Shown here one piece after another: positions 53,839-62,451 of a stretch of 64,000 nucleotides of DNA (the first letter of the stretch is position 1; each line of letters begins with the position of its first letter). Position numbers and translations under genes: made by a program. This DNA is from Thiolinea disciformis DSM 14473. GTDB lineage: Bacteria; Pseudomonadota; Gammaproteobacteria; Thiotrichales; Thiotrichaceae. The stretch is taken from contig NZ_AQVE01000015.1 in NCBI RefSeq assembly GCF_000371925.1, positions 30,386 through 94,385 on the forward strand. The letters run 5' to 3'. The notes below the pieces were generated by a model. The model was not told where the DNA came from. It ran no database searches and was given only the letters and a program-made list of their open reading frames with translations.

Positions 53839-54765
53839 ATGCCAAATAGCGTACTTGATCGTGTTTCACCTTATATTTTGCTGGTATTAGCCGCTAGCTT
53901 TTGGGGTGGAAATTTTAATATTGCGCGCGCTTTCAATGCGCAATTACCCCCCTTAGGCTTGTCATTTTGGCGTTGGACGCTTGCCTTATTGGTGATATTA
54001 CCCTTTATTTGGAAGCCTATGGTGGCACAATGGTCGAGCTTTAAACAGCATCGTGGCTTGGTGCTGCTACTGGCTTTATTAGGGGTAACCGGCTTTAATA
54101 GCCTGGTGTATTTGGGACTACAGACCACGACAGCCACCAATGGCGTCCTCATGCAGTCCATTAATCCTATTTTTATTATTATCTTGTCAGGCTTATTGTT
54201 AGGCGAGCAAGCGAGTTTACGTCAATGGCTCGGGGTAATGATTTCTTTAGGCGGTGTGATTGTGATTTTAGTACGCGGTGATTTGGAGACCTTAAAAACC
54301 CTAGCGTTTCAACGTGGCGATTTAATTATTCTAATCGCTGTCGCGGATTGGGCGCTTTATACGGTGCTATTACGTAAATTACCGCCAACCTTAAAAGGCT
54401 TGCCGATTCTGGGTTACACCGTTTGTATTGGCTGGCTAGCGCTAGTGCCGCTGTATGCCTATGAACATCTCATGGTGCAGCGCTATATGCCCTTTAATAT
54501 GACCAGTATCATTAGCGTTACTTATGTAGCTGTATTTGCGTCGGTATTAGCCTATTTATTTTGGAATCATGGTGCGGCCAAAATTGGAGCGAGTCGAACC
54601 GGTCAGTTTGCCCATATTGTGCCCGTTGCAGGTATTTTAATTGCGACCTTAGTTTTAGGTGAGCAATTGCATAGCTATCATTTACTAGGCATTGTCTTAG
54701 TCGCCAGCGGCATTATTTTAGCCAACTTGCCGCTTAAAACGTCCAGTGCGGTACAACAGTCCTAG
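53839..54765 (+). CDS. EamA family drug/metabolite transporter
   Basis: 308 residues with ten membrane helices in two EamA repeats of five. Characteristic pieces are LAASFWGGNFNIARA, PPLGLSFWRWTLALLVILPF in part, and the second repeat around FWNHGAAKIGASRTGQFAHIVPV. Likely exports amino acids or small metabolites from the cytoplasm. It is divergent from the repeat-domain gene and ends 89 bases before the hydrolase gene. Confidence 0.9.
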   Translation: MPNSVLDRVSPYILLVLAASFWGGNFNIARAFNAQLPPLGLSFWRWTLALLVILPFIWKPMVAQWSSFKQHRGLVLLLALLGVTGFNSLVYLGLQTTTATNGVLMQSINPIFIIILSGLLLGEQASLRQWLGVMISLGGVIVILVRGDLETLKTLAFQRGDLIILIAVADWALYTVLLRKLPPTLKGLPILGYTVCIGWLALVPLYAYEHLMVQRYMPFNMTSIISVTYVAVFASVLAYLFWNHGAAKIGASRTGQFAHIVPVAGILIATLVLGEQLHSYHLLGIVLVASGIILANLPLKTSSAVQQS

Positions 54766-54854
54766 CGCTTAAGCCTACTTCACAGAAGCTAGTGGCTTGC
54801 GCTATGGTTAGAAGATCAATCCATCCCATCTACCATTATTCAGGAGGAAGCCTT

Positions 54855-55688
54855 ATGTGTGATTTACAGGGTTGTGGACCACAGAATCAATTACCACCCA
54901 TTCCGCTCAGCTCACAGCAACGTCGCTTATTTTTGCAAGGTTTGGCCTGCTTACCTTTAGCCACTGTTTTATCTTATCCCGAGCTTGCCAAGGCTGCCGC
55001 AGCAACCACACAAGAAGCCTCGTTTAAGCTAGAAATGGGTGATGAAGTCAAAGCCTCGGTGGCGTTACCCGCCTCACCCGAAAAAGCACCAGCAGTGTTA
55101 TTGATTCATGAGTGGTGGGGGTTGAATGATCAAATTAAAGCGGTGGCGGCTGAGTTGGCCAATATGGGTTATTTAGCGATTGCCGTGGATTTATATGCTG
55201 GCAAAGTGGCGGCTAATGCTGATGAAGCTAAGGAGTTGATGGGGAAAATTGATCCTGAAATGGCTACGGAAACCATGAAGGGCTGGGTGGAGTGGGCGAG
55301 AAAGCATGAACGCAGTTCTGGCAAAGTCGCGACGCTAGGCTGGTGTTTTGGTGGAGGATGGTCACTGAATACCTCAGTGGCAACTCCGGTGGATGCGACG
55401 GTGATCTATTATGGTCGTGTGGAAAAGCCCGTAGACGAGCTGAAGCAATTAGCCGGACCAGTGATGGGGCATTTTGGCAAATTAGATAAAAGTATTAATG
55501 AAGAAATGGTAAAAGGCTTCGAGAAAAACATGGAGGCTGCAGGCAAGACCGAAGCGCTAACGGTGTATTGGTATGACGCGGATCATGCGTTTGCTAATCC
55601 AAGCGGAGCGCGTTATGACGAGGCGAATGCTAAGCTTGCGTGGGAACGTACCAGTGATTTCTTAAAGATGAATTTGCAATCTGCTTAA
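54855..55688 (+). CDS. dienelactone hydrolase family protein with Tat signal
   Basis: 277 residues from ATG 54855 (AGGAGG upstream; frame open to 54792 not used). A twin-arginine signal QRRLFLQGLACLPLAT (about residues 24-39) ends near AKAAAA, so it is exported folded. Mature part: VLLIHEWWGLND, Cys nucleophile in LGWCFGGGWSL, catalytic aspartate near GHFGKLDKSINEE and histidine in DADHAFANPS. Dienelactone hydrolases use a Cys-His-Asp triad; the substrate here is unknown. Confidence 0.88.
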   Translation: MCDLQGCGPQNQLPPIPLSSQQRRLFLQGLACLPLATVLSYPELAKAAAATTQEASFKLEMGDEVKASVALPASPEKAPAVLLIHEWWGLNDQIKAVAAELANMGYLAIAVDLYAGKVAANADEAKELMGKIDPEMATETMKGWVEWARKHERSSGKVATLGWCFGGGWSLNTSVATPVDATVIYYGRVEKPVDELKQLAGPVMGHFGKLDKSINEEMVKGFEKNMEAAGKTEALTVYWYDADHAFANPSGARYDEANAKLAWERTSDFLKMNLQSA

Positions 55689-55697
55689 ACAACTCAG

Positions 55698-55732
55698 TAC
55701 CGCTTCAAGTTTTAATCAAGCTTGAAGCGGTA
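55698..55732. terminator. stem-loop between convergent genes
   Basis: TACCGCTTCAAG / CTTGAAGCGGTA perfect 12-base stem, 11-base loop. There is no U-run, so termination is uncertain. It lies between convergent hydrolase and TerC-like genes. Confidence 0.5.
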
Positions 55733-55745
55733 TGAGATGAAGTTG

Positions 55746-56792
55746 TTAGGCTAACGGTTGGCCGCTATTTTGACGCGAATAGCGTTTAGATGAAATCACC
55801 GATAATACAATGAAAGTCACACCAATTAAGCCCGTGATCACTTCAGGAATGTGGTAGTAAATACTTAATAACATAATAACTGCCAGTGCACCGATGCCAT
55901 AATGTGCGCCATGCTCTAAGTAGATGTAATGATCTAAAGTCCCTTGGCGTACCAGATGAACGGTCATCGAGCGCACGAACATTGCGCCTACCGCCAAGCC
56001 CAGCATAATAATGACGACATCATTGGTAATCGCAAATGCACCGATAACCCCGTCGAAGGAGAAAGACGCATCCAGCACTTCTAAATATAAGAAGCCAGCT
56101 AAGCCCGAACGCTTTGCTGTTTCAACGGCCGCATCGCCTGCTGCTTCATCTTCAAAAAAGATATCTAAACTACTGACCATAATATGTAGCAGTACACCTG
56201 CCAAACCGGCTTCTAATACTGTTAAGCGTGTGGCATCATCGATGGGCAGTGTGTATTGCAGGATCATTAAAATAAACAGAGCCAATAAAATGCTCATCAC
56301 ATCCAGTTTACCCAGCTTAGCTAACTGCCGTTCAATAGGTTTCAACCAGTGTACCTCTTTGCTGGTGTCAATCATGAAATCCAGAAAGACTAATAATAAA
56401 AACATCCCACCAAAGGCTGCGATTCCAGCATGGCTTGCCATCAGGTGTTTAGAATATTCATCGGGATTATTCAGTGCTAAAGTAGTAACTTCGCCCACAC
56501 TCAGTCCGGTGGCAATGGCAACGATGGCAATGGGGAATACTAAACGCATGCCGAATACTGCAATTAAGATACCGACCGTTAAAAATAATTTCTGCCATTT
56601 TTCATCCATATCCTTCAGGATGGAGGCGTTTACCACCGCATTATCGAAGGATAGGCTTACTTCCATAATGCTGAGTACGACGACTAAAAATACAGCGGTT
56701 AGGACACCCATTGGGTGAGTAACCCCCCACCATGCGGCTAAACCGACACAAATAATAGTAACCAGAATAGAATATTTAAAATTTTGGAACAT
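55746..56792 (-). CDS. TerC-superfamily membrane protein (DUF475)
   Basis: 348 residues with about nine membrane helices. Acidic membrane motifs of the TerC/Alx superfamily are visible: LSIMEVSLSFDNAVVNA (about 41-57), and the second repeat FLYLEVLDASFSFDGVIGAFA (about 234-254) with the paired acidic residues. Related proteins export manganese or help metalate secreted enzymes. No tellurite genes are nearby. Single-gene unit on this strand. Confidence 0.88.
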   Translation of the reverse strand: MFQNFKYSILVTIICVGLAAWWGVTHPMGVLTAVFLVVVLSIMEVSLSFDNAVVNASILKDMDEKWQKLFLTVGILIAVFGMRLVFPIAIVAIATGLSVGEVTTLALNNPDEYSKHLMASHAGIAAFGGMFLLLVFLDFMIDTSKEVHWLKPIERQLAKLGKLDVMSILLALFILMILQYTLPIDDATRLTVLEAGLAGVLLHIMVSSLDIFFEDEAAGDAAVETAKRSGLAGFLYLEVLDASFSFDGVIGAFAITNDVVIIMLGLAVGAMFVRSMTVHLVRQGTLDHYIYLEHGAHYGIGALAVIMLLSIYYHIPEVITGLIGVTFIVLSVISSKRYSRQNSGQPLA

Positions 56793-56888
56793 ATGCCACG
56801 CCAGAGGGTCTAAAAAGATGCGGCATTATCTACATCTACCAAGGTATGGACAAGAATCCATGTTGAAATGTTTATTTTATTTTTAACG

Positions 56889-57833
56889 CTAATAGCCGCG
56901 TTCAAAATCCACCTCATACAATAAAGGCTCATTGTTACGAAAACGCTCATAATTTTTTGCAAAAATGCTCACTATTTGCGGTGGGAAAGAATGTGCTGCT
57001 ACATGCGGTGTCAGGTAGACATTAGGCAATTGCCATAATGCGCTATCCACGGATAGGGGTTCGCGTTCAAACACATCTAGGACGGCGGCGCGTAGTTTGT
57101 GTTGTTGAAGCGCGTCAATCAAAGCCGCTTCATGCACACTAGCTCCACGTCCTACGTTAATGAGTACCGCTTCCGGTTTTAAATACTTTATAGTTTCCGC
57201 ATTAATAAAATGCTTGGTATGTGGCGTATCGGGTAGCACTAGCACTAAATAATCTAATGGCTCTAAAAATGTCTGTACTTGATCCGGTGTATAAACGGGA
57301 ATGTCAGTTTCAAGCCTAGCATTACTTCGCTTTAAGCCACTAACCTGCATACCAAAATGCTGAGCGGTTTCGGCAAGGTGTAAGCCAATGGAACCCAAAC
57401 CTGCAATCCCTAGCGTTAAACCTTGTAAGCCACGGTAAGTTAAACGCTCCGGCTGCCATTGCTGAGCGCTTTGATAGGCTCGCGCCGCACAGAATTGCCG
57501 CTCCAAAGATAAAATGCTACCGAACACATACTCACTCATGAAAGGGCCAAACACTTCACGCACATTAGTCAAACAATAGTCACGCCGTAAGTTGGCTGGC
57601 ATTAAGCGCTCCACACCGGCATAAGTCGCTTGTACCCATTTTAATTGAGGCATTTGAGCGAGAACGGCTGCTGTTAAGGCAGGTTGCCCCAGTACGATAT
57701 CGCAGTGTGCTAAAAACGGTTGAGCCACAGCGATGTTGTCAGCGTAGTACAAGCGTAAATCCGTTAAGGCGTAACGCGCCAGCGCCGCTTGATATTCCAG
57801 CAGATCTGGCGTTAAAACTAAGGCATGATGCAT
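56889..57833 (-). CDS. D-2-hydroxyacid dehydrogenase
   Basis: 314 residues. NAD motif GLTLGIAGLGSIGLHLAETA in pieces (GxGxxG, about 140-150), catalytic Arg in VLINVGRGASVHEAAL, Glu in VFEREPL and His in LTPHVAAHS. Resembles the GhrA/phosphonate-like branch acting on glyoxylate or hydroxypyruvate; the substrate cannot be fixed. The ankyrin gene lies 31 bases upstream on the same strand, so the two may share a transcript. Confidence 0.9.
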   Translation of the reverse strand: MHHALVLTPDLLEYQAALARYALTDLRLYYADNIAVAQPFLAHCDIVLGQPALTAAVLAQMPQLKWVQATYAGVERLMPANLRRDYCLTNVREVFGPFMSEYVFGSILSLERQFCAARAYQSAQQWQPERLTYRGLQGLTLGIAGLGSIGLHLAETAQHFGMQVSGLKRSNARLETDIPVYTPDQVQTFLEPLDYLVLVLPDTPHTKHFINAETIKYLKPEAVLINVGRGASVHEAALIDALQQHKLRAAVLDVFEREPLSVDSALWQLPNVYLTPHVAAHSFPPQIVSIFAKNYERFRNNEPLLYEVDFERGY

Positions 57834-57864
57834 AAATTACCTTATTGTTAAAATCGTTAAGCCC

Positions 57865-58431
57865 TTAGTGGTTAGGTGACTTGGGGCTAGGGCTGCTTAA
57901 CAAGCTCGAGATGCGGCTAATAACAGCACTTTGATCTTGTAGTAAGTCTTGTGCAGTATCACCATCATGATTGGTTAGCTCACGATTTGCACCCAATTTA
58001 AGGAGTAATTCTACCATATCAGGGTAGAGCGCGCGTACCGCCATGTGTAATAAGCGGTCACCATTGTCACTGGCCACTAAATCAGGATTTTTGCTTTTAT
58101 CTAATAAAAAAGCGAGTACATAAACTTGATTATTAGCGACTGCAGCCACAATACAAGCATCCTGTAATTCAGCGCCTTTTTCTAGCAGGGTTCTGACTGC
58201 TTTTAATTTACCTAACATGCTGGCGGCACATAAGACCGGTTGGCCTGTTCCGGTAATTTGATTCACATCCGCGCCTGCTTTTATAGCTTGGCTAATGGCG
58301 TCCGGATCATCGCTGAGTACGGTACGTATGAAAGCTTCGGCAGTCTCTAGCTCATCGCTATTTCTTGCTCTGGAAGAAGTATTTAGGGTGAGTAATAGGG
58401 TAAATAATATAAAGGTGATAAGGTGTTTCAT
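57865..58431 (-). CDS. exported ankyrin-repeat protein
   Basis: 188 residues from ATG 58431 (AAGGA nine bases upstream; ATG 58440 is nearer to the site). Signal peptide (1-19, LITFILFTLLLTLNTSS) predicts periplasmic location. Four ankyrin repeats at about 35-165, including AIKAGADVNQI, LLEKGAELQDACIVAA and LLKLGANRELTNHDGDTAQDLL. Periplasmic ankyrin proteins such as AnkB protect catalase or bind partners; here the partner is unknown. Confidence 0.85.
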   Translation of the reverse strand: MKHLITFILFTLLLTLNTSSRARNSDELETAEAFIRTVLSDDPDAISQAIKAGADVNQITGTGQPVLCAASMLGKLKAVRTLLEKGAELQDACIVAAVANNQVYVLAFLLDKSKNPDLVASDNGDRLLHMAVRALYPDMVELLLKLGANRELTNHDGDTAQDLLQDQSAVISRISSLLSSPSPKSPNH

Positions 58432-58557
58432 GTTAGCCATCCTTGCTATTAATGCTTGTAATTGTTAGAGATTTTTTCTCTAAGCATTAAGCAGTGGTAT
58501 GTATCTTGCAAGATAATAGCTGGCTTAACGAGACTAATCCAAAGATAAAAGGCCACT

Positions 58558-58594
58558 GAGAAAACTAATAGCGACCAACATCCGTGTTAGTCGC
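58558..58594 (-). terminator. stem-loop after the small exported protein gene
   Basis: Minus strand: GCGACTAACA-CGGA-TGTTGGTCGC, with one mismatch, then TATTAGTTTTC. It follows the 58646-59161 gene by about 50 bases. Confidence 0.5.
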
Positions 58595-58645
58595 GTACTA
58601 GCCCACCTGGAGGACGCAATCTTTCAGGCAGTAGGAGAAAATGTT

Positions 58646-59161
58646 TTAGTAGCGGGGTTGTTGATAATAACCATTGCCATAATTTGCATGACGGTAGTCG
58701 TCGTCGGTACGTGCTTGGTAAATGTCACGCTCTAGCTCTTGTAATAAGCGTAATAAACGATCATGTTCCGCCGCACTTAGGCAATTATCGCCTAACATAC
58801 TGGTTTTTTCGCGTAAAATAAAATTCTGTTTGTCATTTAAGCGCTCTGATTCACGGCGCGTTAATTGTCCTGATTGACGCCCTGCCAATAGATTGTTCGC
58901 ATGTTTGCCCAGCATATCATCGACTTGGCGCGGTGAAACACAATAAGCTTGTGGTGGGTGATGACGAGGACGATTCGGGGGGTAGGGGGTGACAATAACC
59001 ACTGGAGGCGCTACAGAGCTTTGTGGCGGTGTCACATAGGTTGGAAATTCATTCACATTTTCGGGTGAGACATAGGTCACTCCATTACCATGCGCAAAGC
59101 TAGCTGGGGCAGTAAATAGGCCAGCACTCAATAAGCCAACAACAAAAGCCGATTTTAACAT
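58646..59161 (-). CDS. small secreted protein with Pro-rich linker and helical domain
   Basis: 171 residues from ATG 59161 (GGAGA upstream; the frame extends to 59194 without ribosome site). Signal peptide cleaved near SFAHG (residue 24). A proline-rich linker (about 45-75, PPVVIVTPYPPNRPRHHPPQ region) is followed by a helical domain (about 80-160) rich in charged residues, SGQLTRRESERLNDKQNFI, ending in a Tyr/Asn/Gly-rich tail NYGNGYYQQPRY. Two cysteines (YCVSP, NCLSAAE). Family not recognised. Confidence 0.7.
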   Translation of the reverse strand: MLKSAFVVGLLSAGLFTAPASFAHGNGVTYVSPENVNEFPTYVTPPQSSVAPPVVIVTPYPPNRPRHHPPQAYCVSPRQVDDMLGKHANNLLAGRQSGQLTRRESERLNDKQNFILREKTSMLGDNCLSAAEHDRLLRLLQELERDIYQARTDDDYRHANYGNGYYQQPRY

Positions 59162-59273
59162 GATTGTTCTCCTTTCAATCGGGGCAAAGTACAACTAACA
59201 CTATGCAGTCAGACACTGTTTATGGGAGACAGTTCCTTGCCTAGTATTGAACTGAGAACCCTGTTCAACCGAG

Positions 59274-59846
59274 TTAGGGAGTAAAGGCAGTTTTTAGCAG
59301 TTTAGGCTCTTGGCGCAAATGCGCGGCAGGGAAGACCGATTCACTACGGATGGCTAAGATGGTGTCGTCGGTCATCATAGCGCGAATCGCACTAATCGGA
59401 ATGCGCTTATTGCCTTGTAAAGGATCAGCCAATAAAGCTTTGCCGCGTGAATAATCAGAAATGAATACGTAATGCGGCACGCCAACAACCTTAATGCGTG
59501 TAATGACACTTTGATTTTTGCTCAAGATCCGATACACGCTGGTAGCGGGCACTAGCTCATTAGGCAAGCCTTGTTGGCTTAAATGTTGGGCAATATCCTC
59601 ATATAACCACCAACCACTTTTGCGAGTAACCGCTTTGGCATAGGCCACGCCTGATTGTCCGCCTGCCCATTTGACTGCCATGGCAGCGGTTGCGGGGCCA
59701 CAGTTTTCTAAATTACTGCCTTGCCCTTCATACCAAGGGTAAGCGGTTTCGGCACGATATTGACCCGTACAACCCAGCATCAAGCTCGTTATCACTAAAC
59801 TGGGAATACATTTGACCCAGCGTTGAAAGGCGTTTGAACGCATCAT
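59274..59846 (-). CDS. C39/papain-like peptidase lipoprotein
   Basis: 190 residues. Lipobox LMLGC (Cys about residue 26), so membrane-anchored in the periplasm. Papain-type nucleophile Cys49 in NCGPATAAMAVKW, histidine in VPHYVFISDYS and a DP motif in LLADPLQGNKR: the C39 peptidase triad order. Such proteins cleave double-glycine leaders or, as here without a transporter, may have an unknown substrate. Start choice between ATG 59846 and 59843 is open. Confidence 0.82.
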   Translation of the reverse strand: MMRSNAFQRWVKCIPSLVITSLMLGCTGQYRAETAYPWYEGQGSNLENCGPATAAMAVKWAGGQSGVAYAKAVTRKSGWWLYEDIAQHLSQQGLPNELVPATSVYRILSKNQSVITRIKVVGVPHYVFISDYSRGKALLADPLQGNKRIPISAIRAMMTDDTILAIRSESVFPAAHLRQEPKLLKTAFTP

Positions 59847-59995
59847 TTTTTATAATTATATGGGCTTATGACGCTGCCATTGTAACGTAGTGGCTTAACT
59901 TAAACCTGAATTGATAGAGAAAATCGACTGGCGGTAGGAAGCAGAAAAGGGCTTATGCTATGCTTGCGCACAATTTTTAAGATAAGGGTTCAATC

Positions 59996-60361
59996 ATGAC
60001 AAGTTTAACTCAAGCACAGAATGAAGCGTTAGTACGTTTATTGATCGCCGCACGTTATCAAGACAAAAAATTATCCAGTCTAGAACAAGTAGAATTTGAT
60101 AAGCACTTAGAAGCCTTAGCATGGCAAGGCTCACCCGATATTACTACCTTTGCACTGCGTGAGGCATCCAGCATCCGCAAAATGTTGTCAGAACCCAGTA
60201 GCTCACAAGAAGCCTTTATTGAGTTACAAGTTGTTGAGTTTTCCAGCCCCAGTGACAAGGAATCCTGTTTAAAAATATTGGCCGAGGTGCTGGCTTCTGA
60301 TCAACTAGCAGACAGTGAAAATGCCTTTTTAAAACAAGTTGAAGCCGCTTTAAAAAAATAA
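59996..60361 (+). CDS. small all-helical protein, TerB-like
   Basis: 121 residues, no signal or membrane segment. Predicted all-helical, with the C-terminal half ILAEVLASDQLADSENAFLKQVEAAL resembling the TerB/DjlA-like helical domain, including the DxxLxxxE calcium-like acidic loop. The N-terminal half repeats a similar pattern (LLIAARYQDKKLSSLEQVEF). TerB-like domains bind metal or membrane partners. Similarity is by pattern only; no tellurite-resistance genes are adjacent. A stem-loop follows. Confidence 0.65.
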   Translation: MTSLTQAQNEALVRLLIAARYQDKKLSSLEQVEFDKHLEALAWQGSPDITTFALREASSIRKMLSEPSSSQEAFIELQVVEFSSPSDKESCLKILAEVLASDQLADSENAFLKQVEAALKK

Positions 60362-60372
60362 AATCTTGACTC

Positions 60373-60402
60373 AACAAAGTCTAAGATGGCTTAGACTTTG
60401 TT
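60373..60402 (+). terminator. stem-loop after TerB-like gene
   Basis: Perfect 13-base stem AACAAAGTCTAAG / CTTAGACTTTGTT, loop ATGG, 12 bases after the stop. It is not followed by a U-run. Confidence 0.55.
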
Positions 60403-60527
60403 AGTTGGTAGGCGTCTATTCCCACTCTCTCATAAGCGTGGTACTGAAGAGTGAGGATTAAAACTTGCAATTTTTATAAGCCACCTTATGTTATTGGCAT
60501 TCATATTATTTTTAGGAATTGTGTTTC

Positions 60528-61400
60528 ATGGCTGACTCCCCTTATGTGTTTGAAGCAACGGCTCAAACCTTTTCACAAATCTTAGCACAACATCCTCAAA
60601 CACCGGTTTTTATCGACTTTTGGGCGGATTGGTGTCAACCCTGCAAAACGCTTGCGCCACTATTAGAAAAGCTTGCTAATGAATACCAAGGCAGCTTTAT
60701 TGTGGTGAAAATTGATACCGAAAATCCACAAAATAAGGCTCTTATCAGCCAATTAGGGATTCGTAGCTTGCCCACGGTCAAGATCGTATTAGGCGGCAAA
60801 ATTATTGATGAGTTTTCGGGCGCTTTACCTGAGCCTGAGCTAAGGAAAATTATTAATAAGCACCGTGTACGTCTCACGGAGCCGTATCGCCAACAAGCTT
60901 TAGCAATGGAAGCTTCAGGTGATTGGGAGGGCGCGATTGATCTGATGATGCAAGTAGTGGAGCGTGAACCTGACTTTTATGAGGCCATGGTAGAATTATC
61001 GGGGATGTTATTGCAAGTGGGTCGTTTGGATGAAGCCGAAACATTCGCCAAACAAGTGCCAGCGGGTGCAATTCTGAGTGAAGTCATGCAAGCCTTACAA
61101 GCTGAGCTAAAATTAGCGCGCTTGCGTTTAGAAGCGGGTGGCGATGATACCAGTGGCTTAGAGCAACGCTTGACTGCTAATGCCAATGATTTAGAGGCAC
61201 TGTTGCAGTTAGCCAAAATCAGAGTTGCACAAGGTGAAATCGAACAAGGTTTGGCGATGTATTTACAGGTTATGCAAAAAGATCGTAGTTTTGGTGAGGA
61301 TGCAGGGCGTAAAGGTCTGATCAGTACGTTTGAAATGCTCGGCGCCAATGATCCTTTGGTTAAAAAATACCGAAACAAAATGTTTTCATTATTGTATTAA
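60528..61400 (+). CDS. cnoX: thioredoxin-TPR chaperedoxin (CnoX/YbbN-like)
   Basis: 290 residues from ATG 60528. An N-terminal thioredoxin fold (1-105) with active-site WCQPC (Cys36, Cys39) and the cis-proline LPT in GIRSLPTVKIVLGGK, then a TPR-type helical domain (about 115-288) that binds unfolded clients. In E. coli CnoX the first cysteine is lost; here both are kept, so oxidoreductase activity is expected, as in Caulobacter-type proteins. It guards newly made proteins and works with GroEL/DnaK. Confidence 0.93.
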   Translation: MADSPYVFEATAQTFSQILAQHPQTPVFIDFWADWCQPCKTLAPLLEKLANEYQGSFIVVKIDTENPQNKALISQLGIRSLPTVKIVLGGKIIDEFSGALPEPELRKIINKHRVRLTEPYRQQALAMEASGDWEGAIDLMMQVVEREPDFYEAMVELSGMLLQVGRLDEAETFAKQVPAGAILSEVMQALQAELKLARLRLEAGGDDTSGLEQRLTANANDLEALLQLAKIRVAQGEIEQGLAMYLQVMQKDRSFGEDAGRKGLISTFEMLGANDPLVKKYRNKMFSLLY

Positions 61401-61723
61401 ACCCTCGCTATCATTTAAGCCATCAAGAGGCTACGTTTTTAGTTAGCCTTTTGATCGGGACGATCTCTACCCCAGTTGTATCAGTTTGATCGTGACCAAT
61501 CACAGTAACTTCACCCTTACATCTATTTTTTCCGTAAGGCTAAATCAACATATTTGCCAGCGGTTTGTGCAGTGTTGACTGGAATATGGTTATTCACGCC
61601 AGAAACAAAGCCTACTATAGGGATATTGGCAGTGGGATCGTTTGTTAATAAAGTAATCGTGGCTTTATGTCTAAGACAGCCAAATCAATCGCGGCCGGTT
61701 TTGTTGATAGGGCAGCGAAGAGC
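61401..61723. other. intergenic region, no supported gene
   Basis: 323 bases between cnoX and the IS1 remnant. A 60-residue hydrophobic open frame (61554-61736) and a 28-residue one (MSKTAKSIAAGF..., at 61670) are visible, but neither has a ribosome site or known relatives. Possibly decayed sequence. Confidence 0.4.
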
Positions 61724-62214
61724 GGTCATGTATTAGAAACTATTAGAAAAGTTTAATTGAAACTTATGCTAAACATGGCTTTTTGTCTTGGTGAAAATCA
61801 AATGGCAAGTATTCTGGTGAAATGTCCTAAACACGTCTACCGACATGGTAAAGCTCGTAGGAGCCTTCAACGTTACCGTTGTCGTGTCGTCAGCATTGTT
61901 TCCACTGGACTACCGGTATTAAGCCAACAAACCTAGAGTGACCGACAAGATGGTTGATATAGCTATAAACGACTCCGGTGGTCAGGATACAGGGCAAGTA
62001 TTGGTTATCAGTACTACCACATGCATGGTTCACTTAAAAAACTAGTAATCAAGAAGTTCACCCAAAGCATTGAATGTCAGAACCTCAACTTTTGTACCGG
62101 ATCAAGCGGCTGCAACGCAAAACTATCTGCTTGTCAAATTTCGTCGAAATGCACGATAAGGTCATCGGCGAATTTATCAACATGCTACTCTTGCAACTTT
62201 TCTAAGAAATGACC
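61724..62214 (+). mobile_element. degenerate IS1-family element (internal deletion)
   Basis: About 490 bases, against about 770 for an intact IS1. Ends match the IS at the window edge: GGTCATGTATTAGAAA (61724 on) at left and, reversed, GGTCATTTCTTAGAAAAG (to 62214) at right. Inside are an InsA start, a frameshift to the InsA C-terminal region and, after a deletion, the end of InsB. No target duplication found. Confidence 0.7.
61802..62205 (+). pseudogene. insA-insB remnant of IS1 transposase
   Basis: ATG 61802 encodes MASILVKCPKHVYRHGKA and QRYRCR, an InsA zinc-finger start, stopping after 42 residues. In another frame DKMVDIAIND and VHLKN continue InsA. Further on, KKFTQSIECQNLNF and then, after one more shift, KRLQRKTICLSNFVEMHDKVIGEF match the InsB end (IS1 consensus RIERHNLNLRQH and KSVELHDKVIG). 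The middle of InsB is missing. It is inactive. Confidence 0.85.
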
Positions 62215-62451
62215 AAATTTTTTAATAACTTAATTATGCTTTGATTTCAAATAAACCATACATAAAAACTATTATTGATAATAAAAATCAATTGTTTTTC
62301 TTTCGTACAGTAAGTGTTCTTCCGCTTTATTTTATACTAAGAGCTGCTCTACAATAAAGTTAAAGAAGCTCATTAGACTACATAATTAAGTGGCTAACGC
62401 GGTTAAAAATTTTTTATGATAGAGGGTGGTCTATTAACTTAATCTATAGAT

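Noticed and set aside
61554..61736. 60-residue hydrophobic open frame
   Set aside because: No ribosome site, no recognised family and ends inside the IS1 remnant.
62021..62212. 63-residue Cys/Ser-rich open frame
   Set aside because: It is a wrong-frame reading of the InsB end; the matching frame identifies it as IS1.
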